64,000 nucleotides of DNA from Nakamurella leprariae (GCF_016918035.1 NZ_JAERWK010000016.1:124001-188000); one strand, 5' to 3'; positions 7,901-16,965 are shown, numbered from the stretch's first letter. Notes: generated by a model not told the origin, from the sequence alone. Numbers and translations: made by a program.

Positions 7901-9019
7901 TCGGAGCTGGCCGCGGCCGTGGTGCTGCTGGTGGGCGTCGACCGGGTGGTGGCCGGCACCCTGACGGCCGGCACCCTCATCGCCTTCGTCCTCTACCTGG
8001 ACACCTTCTTCCAGCCGATCCAGCAGTTGTCGCAGGTGTTCGACGGCTACCAGCAGGCTGAGGTCGGCCTGCGCCGGATCGGCGACCTGCTGCGGACGCC
8101 GACCACCACGCCCGCGGCCGTCGATCCGCTGCCCGTCGAGCGCCTGTCCGGCGCCCTGACCGCCCAGTCGGTCGGGTTCCGGTACGCGACCGCCCCGGAC
8201 CCGGACCGGACCGTCGACGGCGACCCCGACGGCGACCCCGACGGCGACCCCGACGGCGACCCCGACGGCGACCCCGACGGCACAGCCGGACTCCCCACCC
8301 GGCTGGCCGAGGGCCCGGCCGACACCGGATCGGACCGCGACCGGATGGCCCTGCACGACCTCGACGTGACCCTCCGTCGCGGTGAGACGGTGGCCGTCGT
8401 CGGGGCCACCGGTGCCGGCAAGTCGACCTTCGTCAAGCTGCTCGCCCGCTTCTACGACGTCAGCAGCGGCGCCGTGCTGGCGGACGGGACCGACATCCGG
8501 CGGTTCGACCTGAGTGCCTACCGACGTCGGCTCGGGGTGGTGCCGCAGGAGCCGCACCTGTTCGCGGGCACCGTCCGGGACAACATCGCCTACGGGCGAC
8601 CGGAGGCGACCGACGCCGAGGTCGAGGCGGCGGCCCGGTCGGTCGGCGCGCTGGGCATGGTCGCCGGTCTCTCGGGTGGCTTCCGGCACGCCGTCGACGA
8701 GCGTGGCCGGAACCTGAGTGCCGGTCAGCGGCAACTCATCTCGCTCGCGCGGGCCGAACTGGTCCAGCCCGACATCCTGCTGCTGGACGAGGCGACCGCG
8801 GCGCTGGACCCGGCCGCCGAGGCCGCAGTGCTCACCGCCACCGAGCGGCTGCGCCGATCACGCACGACGGTGGTGGTGGCGCATCGACTGGTCACGGCCG
8901 CCCGCGCCGACCGCATCCTGGTGCTGGAGCAGGGCCGGATCGTCCAGGACGGGCGGCACGACGAACTGCTCGCGATCGACGGGCCGTACCGGCGACTCAC
9001 CCGCCAGGCCGACCACTGA
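4970..9019 (+). CDS. Fused full-length ABC exporter (TMD-NBD-TMD-NBD)
   Basis: A single 1349-residue reading frame carries two complete ABC-exporter halves. Half 1: disordered Pro/Thr/Ser N-terminus, six-helix TMD (about 65-350), then NBD1 with Walker A GSSGSGKST, signature LSGGQRQRLALARAL and Walker B LLVLDDATS. Its Asp-Asp in place of Asp-Glu marks a likely degenerate catalytic site. A Gly/Pro-rich linker (about 625-715) leads to half 2: TMD, then NBD2 with GATGAGKST, LSAGQRQLISLARA and LLLDEATAALD, the competent site. Such heterodimer-like fused pumps (compare mycobacterial Rv0194) export drugs or lipids; the substrate is unknown. The GTG start at 4970 follows a leaderless TACCGT; open frame further upstream overlaps the EEP gene and is not credible coding. 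Confidence 0.9.
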   Translation: MPPPPEPGSTTTHPAAHPPTSSPARPAGGSSTPGAGGPGDPGPDRSSSAGPGARRGWIRRTWGYCWRHRTVTLLSAAAALGGIGLGAVTPLLVGAAVDDAEARTTTGLGWIVTALIGLAVIRFGASFVRRWAGGRLSLDVQHDMRQDLFHSLQRLDGPGQDRLRTGQVVSRASADLQLVQGLLAMTPFAAGQLVLFVVSLVLMATLSLPLTAMALLVVPAAVLLTRLTRTVLFPATWAAQQSAADVAEIVEEDVTGVRVVKGFGQEDREVERLRGGAARLYADRLRAVRLTAMISPALQGLTALGQVGVLALGGWLAYQGTISLGTFLAFSLYLAQLVGPTRMLTMLLISGQQARASVERVLEVIDARPEIVDPPLPVPLPAGPPSVTFDGVTFGYDPDHPVLRDCSFAVPAGGTVALVGSSGSGKSTVSLLVPRFYDPTAGTVRVAGADVRERSLDELRAAVGVVFEEAFLFSDSIAANIAYGRPEATDEQIRAAARAAEADEFIGRMPDGYDTVIGERGLTLSGGQRQRLALARALITEPRLLVLDDATSAVDPVTEAAIHDTLRRVTAERTTILIAHRRSTLALADHVVVLERGRVLDSGTHDELTARCERYRELLGELVQPGAEPPRSDTSDPDPTDGPTPGGAVGDAITAELWPEPAATDGPARDRAVGGAEPAPPAGRGGRGGAAGGGPGGFLGSGPATPELLDRVAALPPAREQPGSYQPESCTRFSLRQALRPVRGLLTVAVVLVALDAAAGLALPALIRVGVDRGVSAGSVSVIWLVSVAALGVVLADYLIQRWQTVAAGRAGETVLFRLRLREFAHLQRLGLDYYEQERAGRIMTRMTTDVDALSTFLQTGLTTAVVSLAQFVGLTVVLAMMDVKLWLLVALVLPVVVLATVLFRRFANRAYSEAREKVSVVNADFQENVTGLRITQALGRQHRNAHRFAARSDDYRRSRMRAQTAISVYFPFVALLSELAAAVVLLVGVDRVVAGTLTAGTLIAFVLYLDTFFQPIQQLSQVFDGYQQAEVGLRRIGDLLRTPTTTPAAVDPLPVERLSGALTAQSVGFRYATAPDPDRTVDGDPDGDPDGDPDGDPDGDPDGTAGLPTRLAEGPADTGSDRDRMALHDLDVTLRRGETVAVVGATGAGKSTFVKLLARFYDVSSGAVLADGTDIRRFDLSAYRRRLGVVPQEPHLFAGTVRDNIAYGRPEATDAEVEAAARSVGALGMVAGLSGGFRHAVDERGRNLSAGQRQLISLARAELVQPDILLLDEATAALDPAAEAAVLTATERLRRSRTTVVVAHRLVTAARADRILVLEQGRIVQDGRHDELLAIDGPYRRLTRQADH
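8219..8278 (+). repeat. 12-bp tandem repeat (5 exact copies) inside NBD2, encoding (GDPD)n
   Basis: Five exact copies of GGCGACCCCGAC run without interruption and in frame, giving a GDPD-type acidic repeat. It lies between the A-loop segment (VGFRYA) and the Walker A of the second ATPase domain, in a position that is normally a short loop. Because the unit is a multiple of three, gain or loss of copies would keep the reading frame. Confidence 0.95.
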
Positions 9020-9281
9020 CCCGCGGGGCGCCCGGCCCGACGGACCACCGCTGCGGACCCGGTCGCCGCCGGTCGCGACGCCACCGCCCACCGGACCGCT
9101 CCAGGCGCAATCGCCTGACCGCGGTCGCCACCCGGGCGCGGGCGGTCGGGCCGCGGTCGGTCGTACGGGGGACGCCGAATGTGACCCACTAGTCGGGCCG
9201 GGTCCCCCACCGATGGGCCATCAGGTCTAACCTGGGCAATCGACCATATTCCCGAGTCGTAGAAACAGGTGGAGAGCGACA

Positions 9282-12200
9282 GTGTCGTCAACCACAGCAC
9301 CGGAGTTCGGTCCCAACGATTGGTTCGTCGAGGAGAAGTACCAGCAGTTCCTGACCGATCCGGACAGTGTGGACGCGATCTGGCGGGACTTCTTCGCAGG
9401 CTCCAGCGCCGGCAGCCGACCCCAGGTCGCCGGCAGCGCCGCCAACGAACCGCCGTCCGCAGGACTGTCCGCCCAACCGGTCGCCACCTCGTCCCCCGCC
9501 GCGCCGGCCGCCCGACCGGCGAGTGCCCCGCCGCCGCCCCCCCCGCCGGTCCGTGCCGGTGCCGCGAACGGCACCCCGGCCCCGGCCGCCGCCAAGCCGG
9601 CCCCGGCCAAGCCCGCCGCCCCGGCCAACGGAGCCCGCAGCGTCAAGCCGGCGACCACCGCCACTCCGGACGACCTGAAGGCCGCCGCGGCCGCCAAGCA
9701 GCCCGCCGCCGCCGATGCGGACACCACCGCGCCGCTGCGCGGGGCCGCCGCCGCGGTCGTGCGGAACATGACCAGCTCGCTGGAGATCCCCACCGCCACC
9801 TCGGTGCGCGCGGTCCCCGCCAAGCTGATGGCCGACAACCGCATCGTGATCAACAACTTCCTCGGCCGCAACCGCGGCGGGAAGATCTCGTTCACGCACC
9901 TCATCGGCTTCGCGATCGTCCGGGCCCTGTCGGACTACCCGAACATGAACCGGCACTTCGCGGTGGCCGACGGCAAGCCGCAGCTGGTCACCCCGGCGCA
10001 CGTGAACCTCGGCCTGGCCATCGACCTGCCCGGCAAGAACGGCCAGCGCTCGCTGGTCGTCGTGCCGATCAAGCAGGCCGAGGGCATGACCTTCACGCAG
10101 TTCTGGAACGCCTACGAGTCGATCGTGCGCAAGGCCCGCGCCGGTCAGCTGACCGCCGAGGACTACGCCGGCGCGACCATCTCGCTGACCAACCCGGGCG
10201 GCATCGGCACCGTGCACTCGGTGCCGCGGCTGATGCAGCAGCAGGGCACGATCATCGGCGTCGGCGCCATGGAGTACCCGGCCGAGTTCCAGGGCGCGAA
10301 CGAGCAGCGGCTCTCCGACCTGGGCGTGTCCAAGGTGATGACGCTGACGTCCACCTACGACCACCGGGTGATCCAGGGCGCCGAGTCCGGCGAGTTCCTG
10401 CGTCGGGTGCATCAGCTGCTGCTGGGCGAGGACAACTTCTACGACGACATCTTCGCCTCGCTCCGGCTGCCGTACGAGCCGGTGCGCTGGGCCCGCGACC
10501 TGGCCGCGGACCACGGCAGCAGTGCGGACCGCACCGCGCGGGTGCTGGAGATCATCGACGCGTACCGCACCCGCGGTCACCTGATGGCCGACACCGATCC
10601 GCTGAACTACCGGCAGCGCCGGCACCCCGACCTGGACGTGCTCTCGCACGACCTGACGTTGTGGGACCTGGACCGCTCGTTCCCGGTGGGCGGGTTCAAC
10701 GGCAAGCAGTTCATGAAGCTGCGCGACGTGCTGGGCGTGCTGCGCGACTCGTACTGCCGCACCGTGGGCATCGAGTACATGCACATCATGGATCCGGTGC
10801 AGCGCAAGTGGATCCAGGACCGGGTGGAGGCGCCGCACGCGCACCCGACGGTGGAGGAGCAGAAGTACATCCTCAACCGGCTGAACGCGGCCGAGGCGTT
10901 CGAGACGTTCCTGCAGACGAAGTACATCGGGCAGAAACGGTTCTCGCTGGAGGGCGGGGAGACCGTCATCCCGCTGCTGGACGCGGCGCTGAACAAGGCG
11001 GCCGAGTTCGAGATGGACGAGGTCGTCATCGGCATGGCCCACCGCGGCCGGCTGAACGTGCTGGCCAACATCGTGGGCAAGCCGTACTCGCAGATCTTCC
11101 GTGAGTTCGAGGGCAACCTCGATCCGGGCCAGGCGCACGGCTCCGGCGACGTGAAGTACCACCTGGGTGCCGAGGGCAAGTACGTGCGGCCCTTCGGCGA
11201 CGGGCAGGTCGACGTGAGCCTGTGCGCCAACCCCTCGCACCTCGAGGTCGTCGACCCGGTGCTGGAGGGCGTGGTCCGGGCCAAGCAGGACCTGATCGAC
11301 GCGGGCGAGGACGGTTTCACCGTCATGCCGCTGGCCATCCACGGTGACGCGGCGTTCGCCGGCCAGGGCGTGGTCGCCGAGACGCTGAACCTGTCGCTGC
11401 TGCGCGGGTACCGCACCGGCGGCACCGTGCACGTGATCATCAACAACCAGGTCGGCTTCACCACCGCCCCGGAGCACTCGCGGTCCAGCGAGTACTCCAC
11501 CGACGTGGCCAAGATGATCCAGGCGCCGATCTTCCACGTGAACGGTGACGACCCCGAGGCCGCCGTGTGGGTGGCCAAGCTGGCCGTCGACTACCGCCAG
11601 GAGTTCGGCAAGGACGTCGTCATCGACCTGGTCTGCTACCGACGCCGGGGTCACAACGAGGGCGACGACCCGTCGATGACCAACCCGCTGATGTACCAGA
11701 TCATCGACGGCAAGCGGTCGGTGCGGCGCATCTACACCGAGGCGCTGGTGGGCCGGGGCGATCTGTCCCCGGAACAGGCCGAGGAGGCGCTGCGCGACTA
11801 CCACACCCAGCTGGAACGGGTGTTCAACGAGGTCAAGGAGCTGGAGAAGGCCACCCCGACGGCGTCGCCGTCGGTCGAGTCCGAGCAGACCATCCCGGCC
11901 AAGGTCGAGACCAGCGTCAGCGAGCAGACCATCCAGCACATCGCCGACACGGCGATGGCCGTGCCGGAGGGTTTCACCGCCCACCCGCGCGTGAGGCAGG
12001 TGCTGGAGCGCCGGGTCGAGATGTCGCGTTCCGGTGGCATCGACTGGGCCTTCGCCGAACTGCTGGCCCTGGGCACGGTGGCCATGGACGGCCGGCTGGT
12101 CCGCATGGCCGGCCAGGACACCCGGCGCGGCACCTTCGTGCAGCGGCACGCGGCCCTGATCGACAAGAACACCGGCGCCGAGTACCTGTACCTGCAGCAC

Positions 12201-13073
12201 CTCTCGCCCGAGCAGGGCCGAGTGCTGATCTACGACTCGGCGCTCACCGAGTACGCGGGTCTGGGCTTCGAGTACGGCTACTCGGTGGCCAACCGGGACG
12301 CCCTGGTGCTGTGGGAGGCGCAGTTCGGCGACTTCGTCAACGGCGCCCAGTCGATCATCGACGAGTACCTGTCCTCCGGTGAGGCCAAGTGGGGCCAGCA
12401 GTCGGGCGTGGTGCTGCTGCTGCCGCACGCGCACGAGGGCCAGGGCCCGGACCACACCTCGGGTCGCATCGAGCGGTTCCTGCAGCTGTGCGCCGAGGGT
12501 TCGATGACCGTGGCCGTGCCGTCCACGCCGGCGAACTACTTCCACCTGCTGCGTCGGCACGTCCTGGACGGTGTGCACCGCCCGATGGTGGTGTTCACGC
12601 CCAAGTCGATGCTGCGCAACAAGCAGGCCGTCTCGGAGGTCGCCGACTTCACCACCGGCAAGTTCGAGTCGGTCTACGGCGACCCGGAGGTCGGCCCGGA
12701 GCAGGCGAAGACCGTTCTGCTCACCTCGGGCAAGCTCTACTGGGAGCTGCTCGCGCACCGGCGCAAGCACGAGCGCGACGACGTGGCCATCCTGCGCGTC
12801 GAGCAGCTGTACCCGCTGCCCAAGCGCAAGCTGACCAGCGTGCTGGAGCCGTACACCGCGCACACCACCGATGTCCGCTGGGTGCAGGAGGAGCCGGCCA
12901 ACCAGGGGGCCTGGACGTTCCTGGCCCTGGCGTTCCAGGAGCTCATGCCGGAGCTGCTGCCGGCCGGTCTCAAGCGCGTGTCGCGCCGGTCGATGGCGGC
13001 GCCGTCGGCCGGTTCGGCCAAGGTGCACGAGGTGGAGCAGGCCGCGGTCATCGCGGCGGCGTTCGACCGCTGA
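9282..13073 (+). CDS. kgd: Multifunctional 2-oxoglutarate decarboxylase/dehydrogenase (E2-E1 fusion)
   Basis: The 1263-residue product matches actinobacterial Kgd/OdhA. An N-terminal helix ([21 protein letters not shown]) is followed by a Pro/Ala/Lys-rich flexible linker (about 45-150), a lipoyl-dependent acyltransferase-like domain with the catalytic His motif [16 protein letters not shown] (His about 361), then the ThDP-dependent E1 domain (about 410-1263). It acts at 2-oxoglutarate in the TCA cycle and works with the pyruvate-dehydrogenase E2/E3; in relatives it is controlled by the FHA protein GarA/OdhI, which is not in this window. The GTG start has GGTGGAG 7 bases upstream. The 262-base gap before it holds AT-richer sequence (CATATT near 9244) suitable for a promoter. 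Confidence 0.97.
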   Translation: MSSTTAPEFGPNDWFVEEKYQQFLTDPDSVDAIWRDFFAGSSAGSRPQVAGSAANEPPSAGLSAQPVATSSPAAPAARPASAPPPPPPPVRAGAANGTPAPAAAKPAPAKPAAPANGARSVKPATTATPDDLKAAAAAKQPAAADADTTAPLRGAAAAVVRNMTSSLEIPTATSVRAVPAKLMADNRIVINNFLGRNRGGKISFTHLIGFAIVRALSDYPNMNRHFAVADGKPQLVTPAHVNLGLAIDLPGKNGQRSLVVVPIKQAEGMTFTQFWNAYESIVRKARAGQLTAEDYAGATISLTNPGGIGTVHSVPRLMQQQGTIIGVGAMEYPAEFQGANEQRLSDLGVSKVMTLTSTYDHRVIQGAESGEFLRRVHQLLLGEDNFYDDIFASLRLPYEPVRWARDLAADHGSSADRTARVLEIIDAYRTRGHLMADTDPLNYRQRRHPDLDVLSHDLTLWDLDRSFPVGGFNGKQFMKLRDVLGVLRDSYCRTVGIEYMHIMDPVQRKWIQDRVEAPHAHPTVEEQKYILNRLNAAEAFETFLQTKYIGQKRFSLEGGETVIPLLDAALNKAAEFEMDEVVIGMAHRGRLNVLANIVGKPYSQIFREFEGNLDPGQAHGSGDVKYHLGAEGKYVRPFGDGQVDVSLCANPSHLEVVDPVLEGVVRAKQDLIDAGEDGFTVMPLAIHGDAAFAGQGVVAETLNLSLLRGYRTGGTVHVIINNQVGFTTAPEHSRSSEYSTDVAKMIQAPIFHVNGDDPEAAVWVAKLAVDYRQEFGKDVVIDLVCYRRRGHNEGDDPSMTNPLMYQIIDGKRSVRRIYTEALVGRGDLSPEQAEEALRDYHTQLERVFNEVKELEKATPTASPSVESEQTIPAKVETSVSEQTIQHIADTAMAVPEGFTAHPRVRQVLERRVEMSRSGGIDWAFAELLALGTVAMDGRLVRMAGQDTRRGTFVQRHAALIDKNTGAEYLYLQHLSPEQGRVLIYDSALTEYAGLGFEYGYSVANRDALVLWEAQFGDFVNGAQSIIDEYLSSGEAKWGQQSGVVLLLPHAHEGQGPDHTSGRIERFLQLCAEGSMTVAVPSTPANYFHLLRRHVLDGVHRPMVVFTPKSMLRNKQAVSEVADFTTGKFESVYGDPEVGPEQAKTVLLTSGKLYWELLAHRRKHERDDVAILRVEQLYPLPKRKLTSVLEPYTAHTTDVRWVQEEPANQGAWTFLALAFQELMPELLPAGLKRVSRRSMAAPSAGSAKVHEVEQAAVIAAAFDR

Positions 13074-13080
13074 CCGCACC

Positions 13081-13102
13081 GCCGCCACCGGAGCGTGGCG
13101 GC
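13081..13102. terminator. Hairpin after kgd
   Basis: GCCGCCAC (13081-13088) pairs perfectly with GTGGCGGC (13095-13102) across a 6-base loop, 8 bases after the kgd stop. There is no T-run, as is usual in high-GC actinomycetes. Confidence 0.55.
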
Positions 13103-13120
13103 ACCGCGCTTCCCGTCGGG

Positions 13121-13142
13121 CGGGACGACTCCGGTCGTCCCG
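13121..13142. terminator. Bidirectional hairpin between kgd and the convergent amidohydrolase gene
   Basis: CGGGACGAC and GTCGTCCCG form a 9-bp perfect stem with a TCCG tetraloop between two convergent genes. It is the stronger of two adjacent hairpins and probably serves both strands. Confidence 0.65.
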
Positions 13143-13160
13143 ACCGACGGCGTTCCGGGA

Positions 13161-14426
13161 TCAGCCCGCCAGCCGTTCCAGGCAGTCGGCCAGGGCCTGC
13201 ACGCCGGCGACGCAGTCGGCCGGCTCGGCGTGTTCCTCCGGGGCGTGGCAGACGCCGCTGGCGTTGCGCACGAACAGCATCGCGGCCGGCACCCGGTCGG
13301 CCAGCACCGCCGCGTCGTGCGCCCCGGAGCACGCCACCACCGGCGCGTCGAGCAGCCCGCCCAGCTCCAGCCCGAGCGCAGTGTCGAACAGCACCCGTTC
13401 GGCCAGCCAGTCGCGGTGCACCGTCACCGCGCAGCCTTCCAGCTCAGCCTCGACCCGCAGCACGTGGGTGATCTCGTCGATCAGCCCGGCCGCGCCGGCG
13501 GCGTCCTCGGCGCGGACGTCGACGGTGAGACCGACGGCGGCGGCGATCGCGGTGCTGGCGTCCGGGACGGGCCGCATCCGCCCCACGGTGGCGAAGGACC
13601 CCGACCGGGTCTCCATGGCGCGGCGCGCGGCCAGCACCGCGGCCGCGGCCGGCAGCATCGGATCGTGCCGGTCGGCAGCCGCGGTGGTCCCGGCGTGGTT
13701 GTGCTGGCCGGAGACGGTGATGTGCCACCGGCCGTGCGCCGCGACCTCCGACGCCAGCCCGACCGGCGCCGCCGGGTCCGCGGCGGCCAGCAACCGGCCC
13801 TGCTCGATGTGCAGTTCGACGAAGGTGCCGACCCGGGCCAGACGGTCCGGGTCGGGCCCCATCCCCTTCGGATCGACGCCGGCCCGTCCGGCCGCGTCGG
13901 CCAGCGAGACGCCGTCCCCGTCGTGCAACCGCCGGGCGGTGTCGGCGTCGAGCGCCCCGGTCAGCAGGCGGGAGCCGAGGCACGGCACCCCGAACCGGCT
14001 GCCGTCGGCCTCGGCGAAGCACACCAGCGCCACCGGGCGTCGCGGCCGCAGACCCCGGCTGCGCAACTCGTCCACCGCCAGCAGGGCGCTGACCACGCCC
14101 AGCAGCCCGTCGAAGGCGCCCCCGCCGGTCACCGAGTCCAGGTGCGATCCGGTGACGACGGCCTGCTGGTCCTGTTCGCGGGTCGGCGCACCGCCCGGCG
14201 GGGCGGGGAGCCACCAGGCCCACAGGTTGCCGTTGCGGTCGGACTCCACGTCGAGCCCGCGCCGCAGCGCCTGCTCGGTGAACCACTCCCGCAGCTGGTG
14301 GTCGGGCTCGGTGAAGGAACGCCGGACGTACCCGCCGCGCAACGGGTCACGGCCGATCCCGGCCAGGTCCGACCACATGGCCACGAACCGGCGCAGTTGC
14401 ACCGCGGGCGGTTGGGAATGACGCAC
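13161..14426 (-). CDS. M20-family amidohydrolase (allantoate amidohydrolase / N-carbamoyl-amino-acid hydrolase type)
   Basis: Translation from the GTG at 14426 gives 421 residues, the usual size. Family landmarks are GSHLDSV, GGAFDGLLGV, SRFGVPCLGSRLLTG, VELHIEQGRLL, the dimerisation-domain GQHNHAGTT and the late CSGAHDAAVLAD. These supply the di-metal His/Asp ligands. One oddity is that the acidic pair normally read as Glu-Glu before GSRF here reads Ala-Asp (AEADGSRF), so activity should not be assumed. Likely substrates are allantoate, ureidoglycolate or N-carbamoyl amino acids in nitrogen scavenging. The N-terminal extension to 14570 is Arg-rich and non-conserved. There is no purine-degradation neighbour to narrow the substrate. 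Confidence 0.82.
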   Translation of the reverse strand: MRHSQPPAVQLRRFVAMWSDLAGIGRDPLRGGYVRRSFTEPDHQLREWFTEQALRRGLDVESDRNGNLWAWWLPAPPGGAPTREQDQQAVVTGSHLDSVTGGGAFDGLLGVVSALLAVDELRSRGLRPRRPVALVCFAEADGSRFGVPCLGSRLLTGALDADTARRLHDGDGVSLADAAGRAGVDPKGMGPDPDRLARVGTFVELHIEQGRLLAAADPAAPVGLASEVAAHGRWHITVSGQHNHAGTTAAADRHDPMLPAAAAVLAARRAMETRSGSFATVGRMRPVPDASTAIAAAVGLTVDVRAEDAAGAAGLIDEITHVLRVEAELEGCAVTVHRDWLAERVLFDTALGLELGGLLDAPVVACSGAHDAAVLADRVPAAMLFVRNASGVCHAPEEHAEPADCVAGVQALADCLERLAG

Positions 14427-14612
14427 AGGTGCCCCCGGGTCGGCCGGTACTGCGGCGATCGACCCGGGCCGCGCCGACGCCCGGGAACGACGGGCAGCCG
14501 ACCGATGCGGGTCCCGGCGCCGGTGCGGCGCCGACCGTCCACGGTAGGCCAGCCGGCACCGGATCCGCACCGGGTCACCACCGGACGTGAGGCCGGTCGG
14601 GACGACCGCGGG

Positions 14613-15839
14613 TCAGTCGGTCGCGTCCTCCGGCGCCGGCCCGGCCACGCCGTCGACCTGCGCGGCCAGGCCGACGGCTCGGGCCACCCGCTGGGCGAGT
14701 TCGGGCTCGAACGGGTCGGGCACGATGCGATCGGCGGTCGGCTCCGGCACCGCGGCACAGATGGCGCCGGCCGCGGCCACCTTCATCGCCTCGGTGATCC
14801 GGGTCGCCCCGACGTCCAGCGCGCCCAGGAAGATGCCCGGGAAGGCCAGCACGTTGTTGATCTGGTTCGGGTAGTCGCTGCGGCCGGTGGCCACCACCGA
14901 CGCCCATCGGTGTGCTGCGGCCGGATCCACCTCGGGAGTGGGGTTGGCCAGCGCGAAGATGATCGGGTCGGCGTTCATCGTGCCGATCAGGTTCGGGTCG
15001 ATCCGCCCGCCGGACAGGCCGAGGAACACGTCGGCGCCCTGCATGGCCTCGGCCAGCCCACCGGTGATGCCGTCCGGGTTGGTCACCGCGGCCATCTCAG
15101 TCTTGATCGGCGTCAGATCGGCGCGACTCGGGTGCAGCACCCCGCGCGAGTCGACCATCACCACGTGCTTGACGCCGGCGGCGAGCAGGATGCGGGTGCA
15201 GGCGACCCCGGCGGCGCCGGCGCCGACCACGACCACCCGCAGGCCGGCCATCGGCCGATCGACGACGGTGGCCGCGTTCATCAGCGCGGCGAGCACGACC
15301 ACGGCGGTGCCGTGCTGGTCGTCGTGCATGACCGGGATGGTCAGCTCGTCGATCAGCCGCTGCTCGATCTCGAAGCAGCGCGGGGCGGAGATGTCCTCCA
15401 GGTTCACCGCACCGAACGACGGCGCGATGGCCCGGACCACCGCGACGATCTCGTCCGGGTCCTTGGTGTCCAGCACGATCGGGAACGAGTCGAGCCCGGC
15501 GAACCGCTTGAACAGCGCGGACTTGCCCTCCATGACCGGCAGGGACGCCTTGGGGCCGATGTCACCCAGGCCCAGCACGGCGGTCCCGTCGGAGATCACC
15601 GCGACGGACCGACTCGCCCAGGTGTACTCGCGGGCGGCGGCGGGGCGATCGGCGATGAGCCGGGACACCTGCGCCACACCCGGGGTGTACACCAGCGACA
15701 GGTCACGCACGGTCTCCAGCTCGCCGCGGAGCCCCACGGAGAGCTTGCCACCCTCGTGCGCGGCGAGCACCTCGGCCTCGGTGACGGCGGCGGCACCGGG
15801 GAGCTGTCCGGACGGCTGGGCGGGGGTGTGGTCGGTCAT
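14613..15839 (-). CDS. NAD-dependent malic enzyme (short form)
   Basis: The 408-residue product has the malic enzyme fold in order: YTPGVAQVSRLIA with the catalytic Tyr region, GDIGPKASLPVMEGKSALFK with the catalytic Lys, FGAVNLEDISAPRCFEIE with metal ligands, MHDDQHGTAVV, then a Rossmann GAGAAGVACTRIL. It decarboxylates malate to pyruvate, linking the TCA cycle to gluconeogenesis. It lacks a phosphotransacetylase tail, so it is the short bacterial form. The ATG at 15839 (GGTGAG 5 bases upstream) is preferred to the GTG two codons earlier. The cofactor preference, NAD rather than NADP, is inferred from the family only. Confidence 0.95.
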   Translation of the reverse strand: MTDHTPAQPSGQLPGAAAVTEAEVLAAHEGGKLSVGLRGELETVRDLSLVYTPGVAQVSRLIADRPAAAREYTWASRSVAVISDGTAVLGLGDIGPKASLPVMEGKSALFKRFAGLDSFPIVLDTKDPDEIVAVVRAIAPSFGAVNLEDISAPRCFEIEQRLIDELTIPVMHDDQHGTAVVVLAALMNAATVVDRPMAGLRVVVVGAGAAGVACTRILLAAGVKHVVMVDSRGVLHPSRADLTPIKTEMAAVTNPDGITGGLAEAMQGADVFLGLSGGRIDPNLIGTMNADPIIFALANPTPEVDPAAAHRWASVVATGRSDYPNQINNVLAFPGIFLGALDVGATRITEAMKVAAAGAICAAVPEPTADRIVPDPFEPELAQRVARAVGLAAQVDGVAGPAPEDATD

Positions 15840-16146
15840 CTTCACTCACCGGTCTCGGGGCCGGCCTGCCGGGGCGCGGGCCGGGGCGTGCCCGGTCGGC
15901 ACTGCCGCCGGGAACGGAACGCTGGTCTGCGCGGTCGGGTCGAGCGATGACCATCGGACCGGTCGGGCCGGGCCACGGTCGCCATCGGGATCGACAACGG
16001 GTCTCCGCCCGAGGGTCCGGGCGGGTGCCGGAGCCACGCGGGTCAACGGGCCGGCAGGAACGCGCGGGTCCCATTCTGGCAGACCGACCGACCCGGACCG
16101 GCACATGACCGCCCCCCCCCCCCCCCGGGCGGCGACGAGCTGATCG
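15840..16146. other. Noncoding region before malic enzyme, with homopolymer tract
   Basis: These 307 bases separate the start of the malic enzyme gene from the 3' end of the PCD-VOC gene, both on the minus strand. I see the malic enzyme ribosome binding site and a 15-C tract (16112-16126) but no credible ORF, no RNA gene and no clear hexamer promoter. Confidence 0.7.
16112..16126. repeat. Homopolymer of 15 C
   Basis: An uninterrupted run of 15 cytosines, followed by GGG, lies between two minus-strand genes. Tracts of this length are prone to slippage in vivo and to length error in sequencing. It is about 270 bases upstream of the malic enzyme start and is not in any supported coding region. 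Confidence 0.97.
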
Positions 16147-16800
16147 TCACGCCGGGCCGGTCGTCCCCGGCTCCTCCTGGCACAGGCAGACCTCGTTGCC
16201 GTCCGGATCGGCCAGCACCCACCAGTGCGGGGCGAACTCGTCGGTGACCAGTCGGCCGCCCGCGACGACGGCCGCGTCCAGCACCGCGGGCAGGGTGCCG
16301 GGCGCCGGGTAGCAGTCGAGGTGCAGCCGGTTGCGACCCGGGCGGGGCTCGGACTCCTGGAACCACAGGCGCAGGCCGGAGGGGTGCTCGATGCGAGGTC
16401 CGAACTCGGTATCGACCTCCGTCCCGCCGGTGACGGCCAGCCAGAACGGCCGCAGCGCGCCGGCGTCGGCGGTGTCGATGCCCAGTTCGACGCGGGCGTG
16501 CCGGACCGGGACGGGCTCGGCGCCGTGCCGCTGGGCGAGGTCCGCGATCACCGCGGCCAGGGCGGTGTCCCGGTCGGTGATCGCCCCGACGTCGTGACTG
16601 GCCAGCGCGAACTCGACCTCCCGCCAGCGCACGTCCATGTCGGGGTGATGGTCGACCCGCTCCGCGTGTTCCCCCACCTCCTGCACCAGCGCCATCGCCG
16701 CCAGGAACGACGGCGCCCGGAACCGCGCCCGCAGCGCGCCGTCGAGGATCTGCAACACCCGATGGGCGCCTGCCGGGGCGCCGCCGTCGTCCGCCGTCAT
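16147..16800 (-). CDS. Fusion of pterin-4a-carbinolamine dehydratase-like and VOC (glyoxalase-like) domains
   Basis: Of the 217 residues, the first ~95 match pterin carbinolamine dehydratase: the HHPDMDVRWREVEFALASHD region keeps the His-His-Pro-Asp motif and distal Asp needed for dehydration of 4a-hydroxytetrahydropterin. Residues ~100-210 form a VOC domain (VRHARVELGIDTADAG ... WWVLADPDGNEVCLC) with typical metal-ligand positions. No aromatic amino-acid hydroxylase lies nearby, so the pterin partner is unknown. The fusion may act on another substrate. The ATG start at 16800 gives a complete PCD domain. Confidence 0.85.
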   Translation of the reverse strand: MTADDGGAPAGAHRVLQILDGALRARFRAPSFLAAMALVQEVGEHAERVDHHPDMDVRWREVEFALASHDVGAITDRDTALAAVIADLAQRHGAEPVPVRHARVELGIDTADAGALRPFWLAVTGGTEVDTEFGPRIEHPSGLRLWFQESEPRPGRNRLHLDCYPAPGTLPAVLDAAVVAGGRLVTDEFAPHWWVLADPDGNEVCLCQEEPGTTGPA

Positions 16801-16867
16801 GCCCCGACGGTCCCGGCACCGGCCGCGCGCGTCAAGGTGCGCCGCCGAGCGGGGCGGATCGATGGGC

Positions 16868-16965
16868 CGGAGCTCGTCTCCGCTCGTTCCTCGCTCCGCC
16901 GACTCCTCCTGACCCGATGGTCGGAGCTCGTCTCCGCTCGTTCCTCGCTCCGCCGACTCCTCCTG
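16868..16965. repeat. Two 44-bp direct repeats upstream of the rmlC-like gene
   Basis: Two identical 44-base copies (16868-16911 and 16922-16965) begin CGGAGCTCGTCTCCGCTCGT and end GACTCCTCCTG, separated by 10 bases. They lie directly before the leaderless start region of the gene at 16993. Read on the minus strand they encode the repeated peptide RRSEERAETS, which I recall from spurious ORFs in other actinomycetes. This looks like a dispersed intergenic repeat rather than a gene. Confidence 0.9.

Noticed and set aside
8219-8278. Possible CRISPR-like or iteron array
   Set aside because: The units are contiguous, 12 bp, in frame and inside an ATPase gene; there are no spacers.
9288-13088. 1266-residue open frame antisense to kgd
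   Set aside because: It is a GC-rich shadow of the kgd frame: His/Arg/Gly/Val-rich composition, no recognisable domain, and the sense frame is an obvious conserved enzyme.
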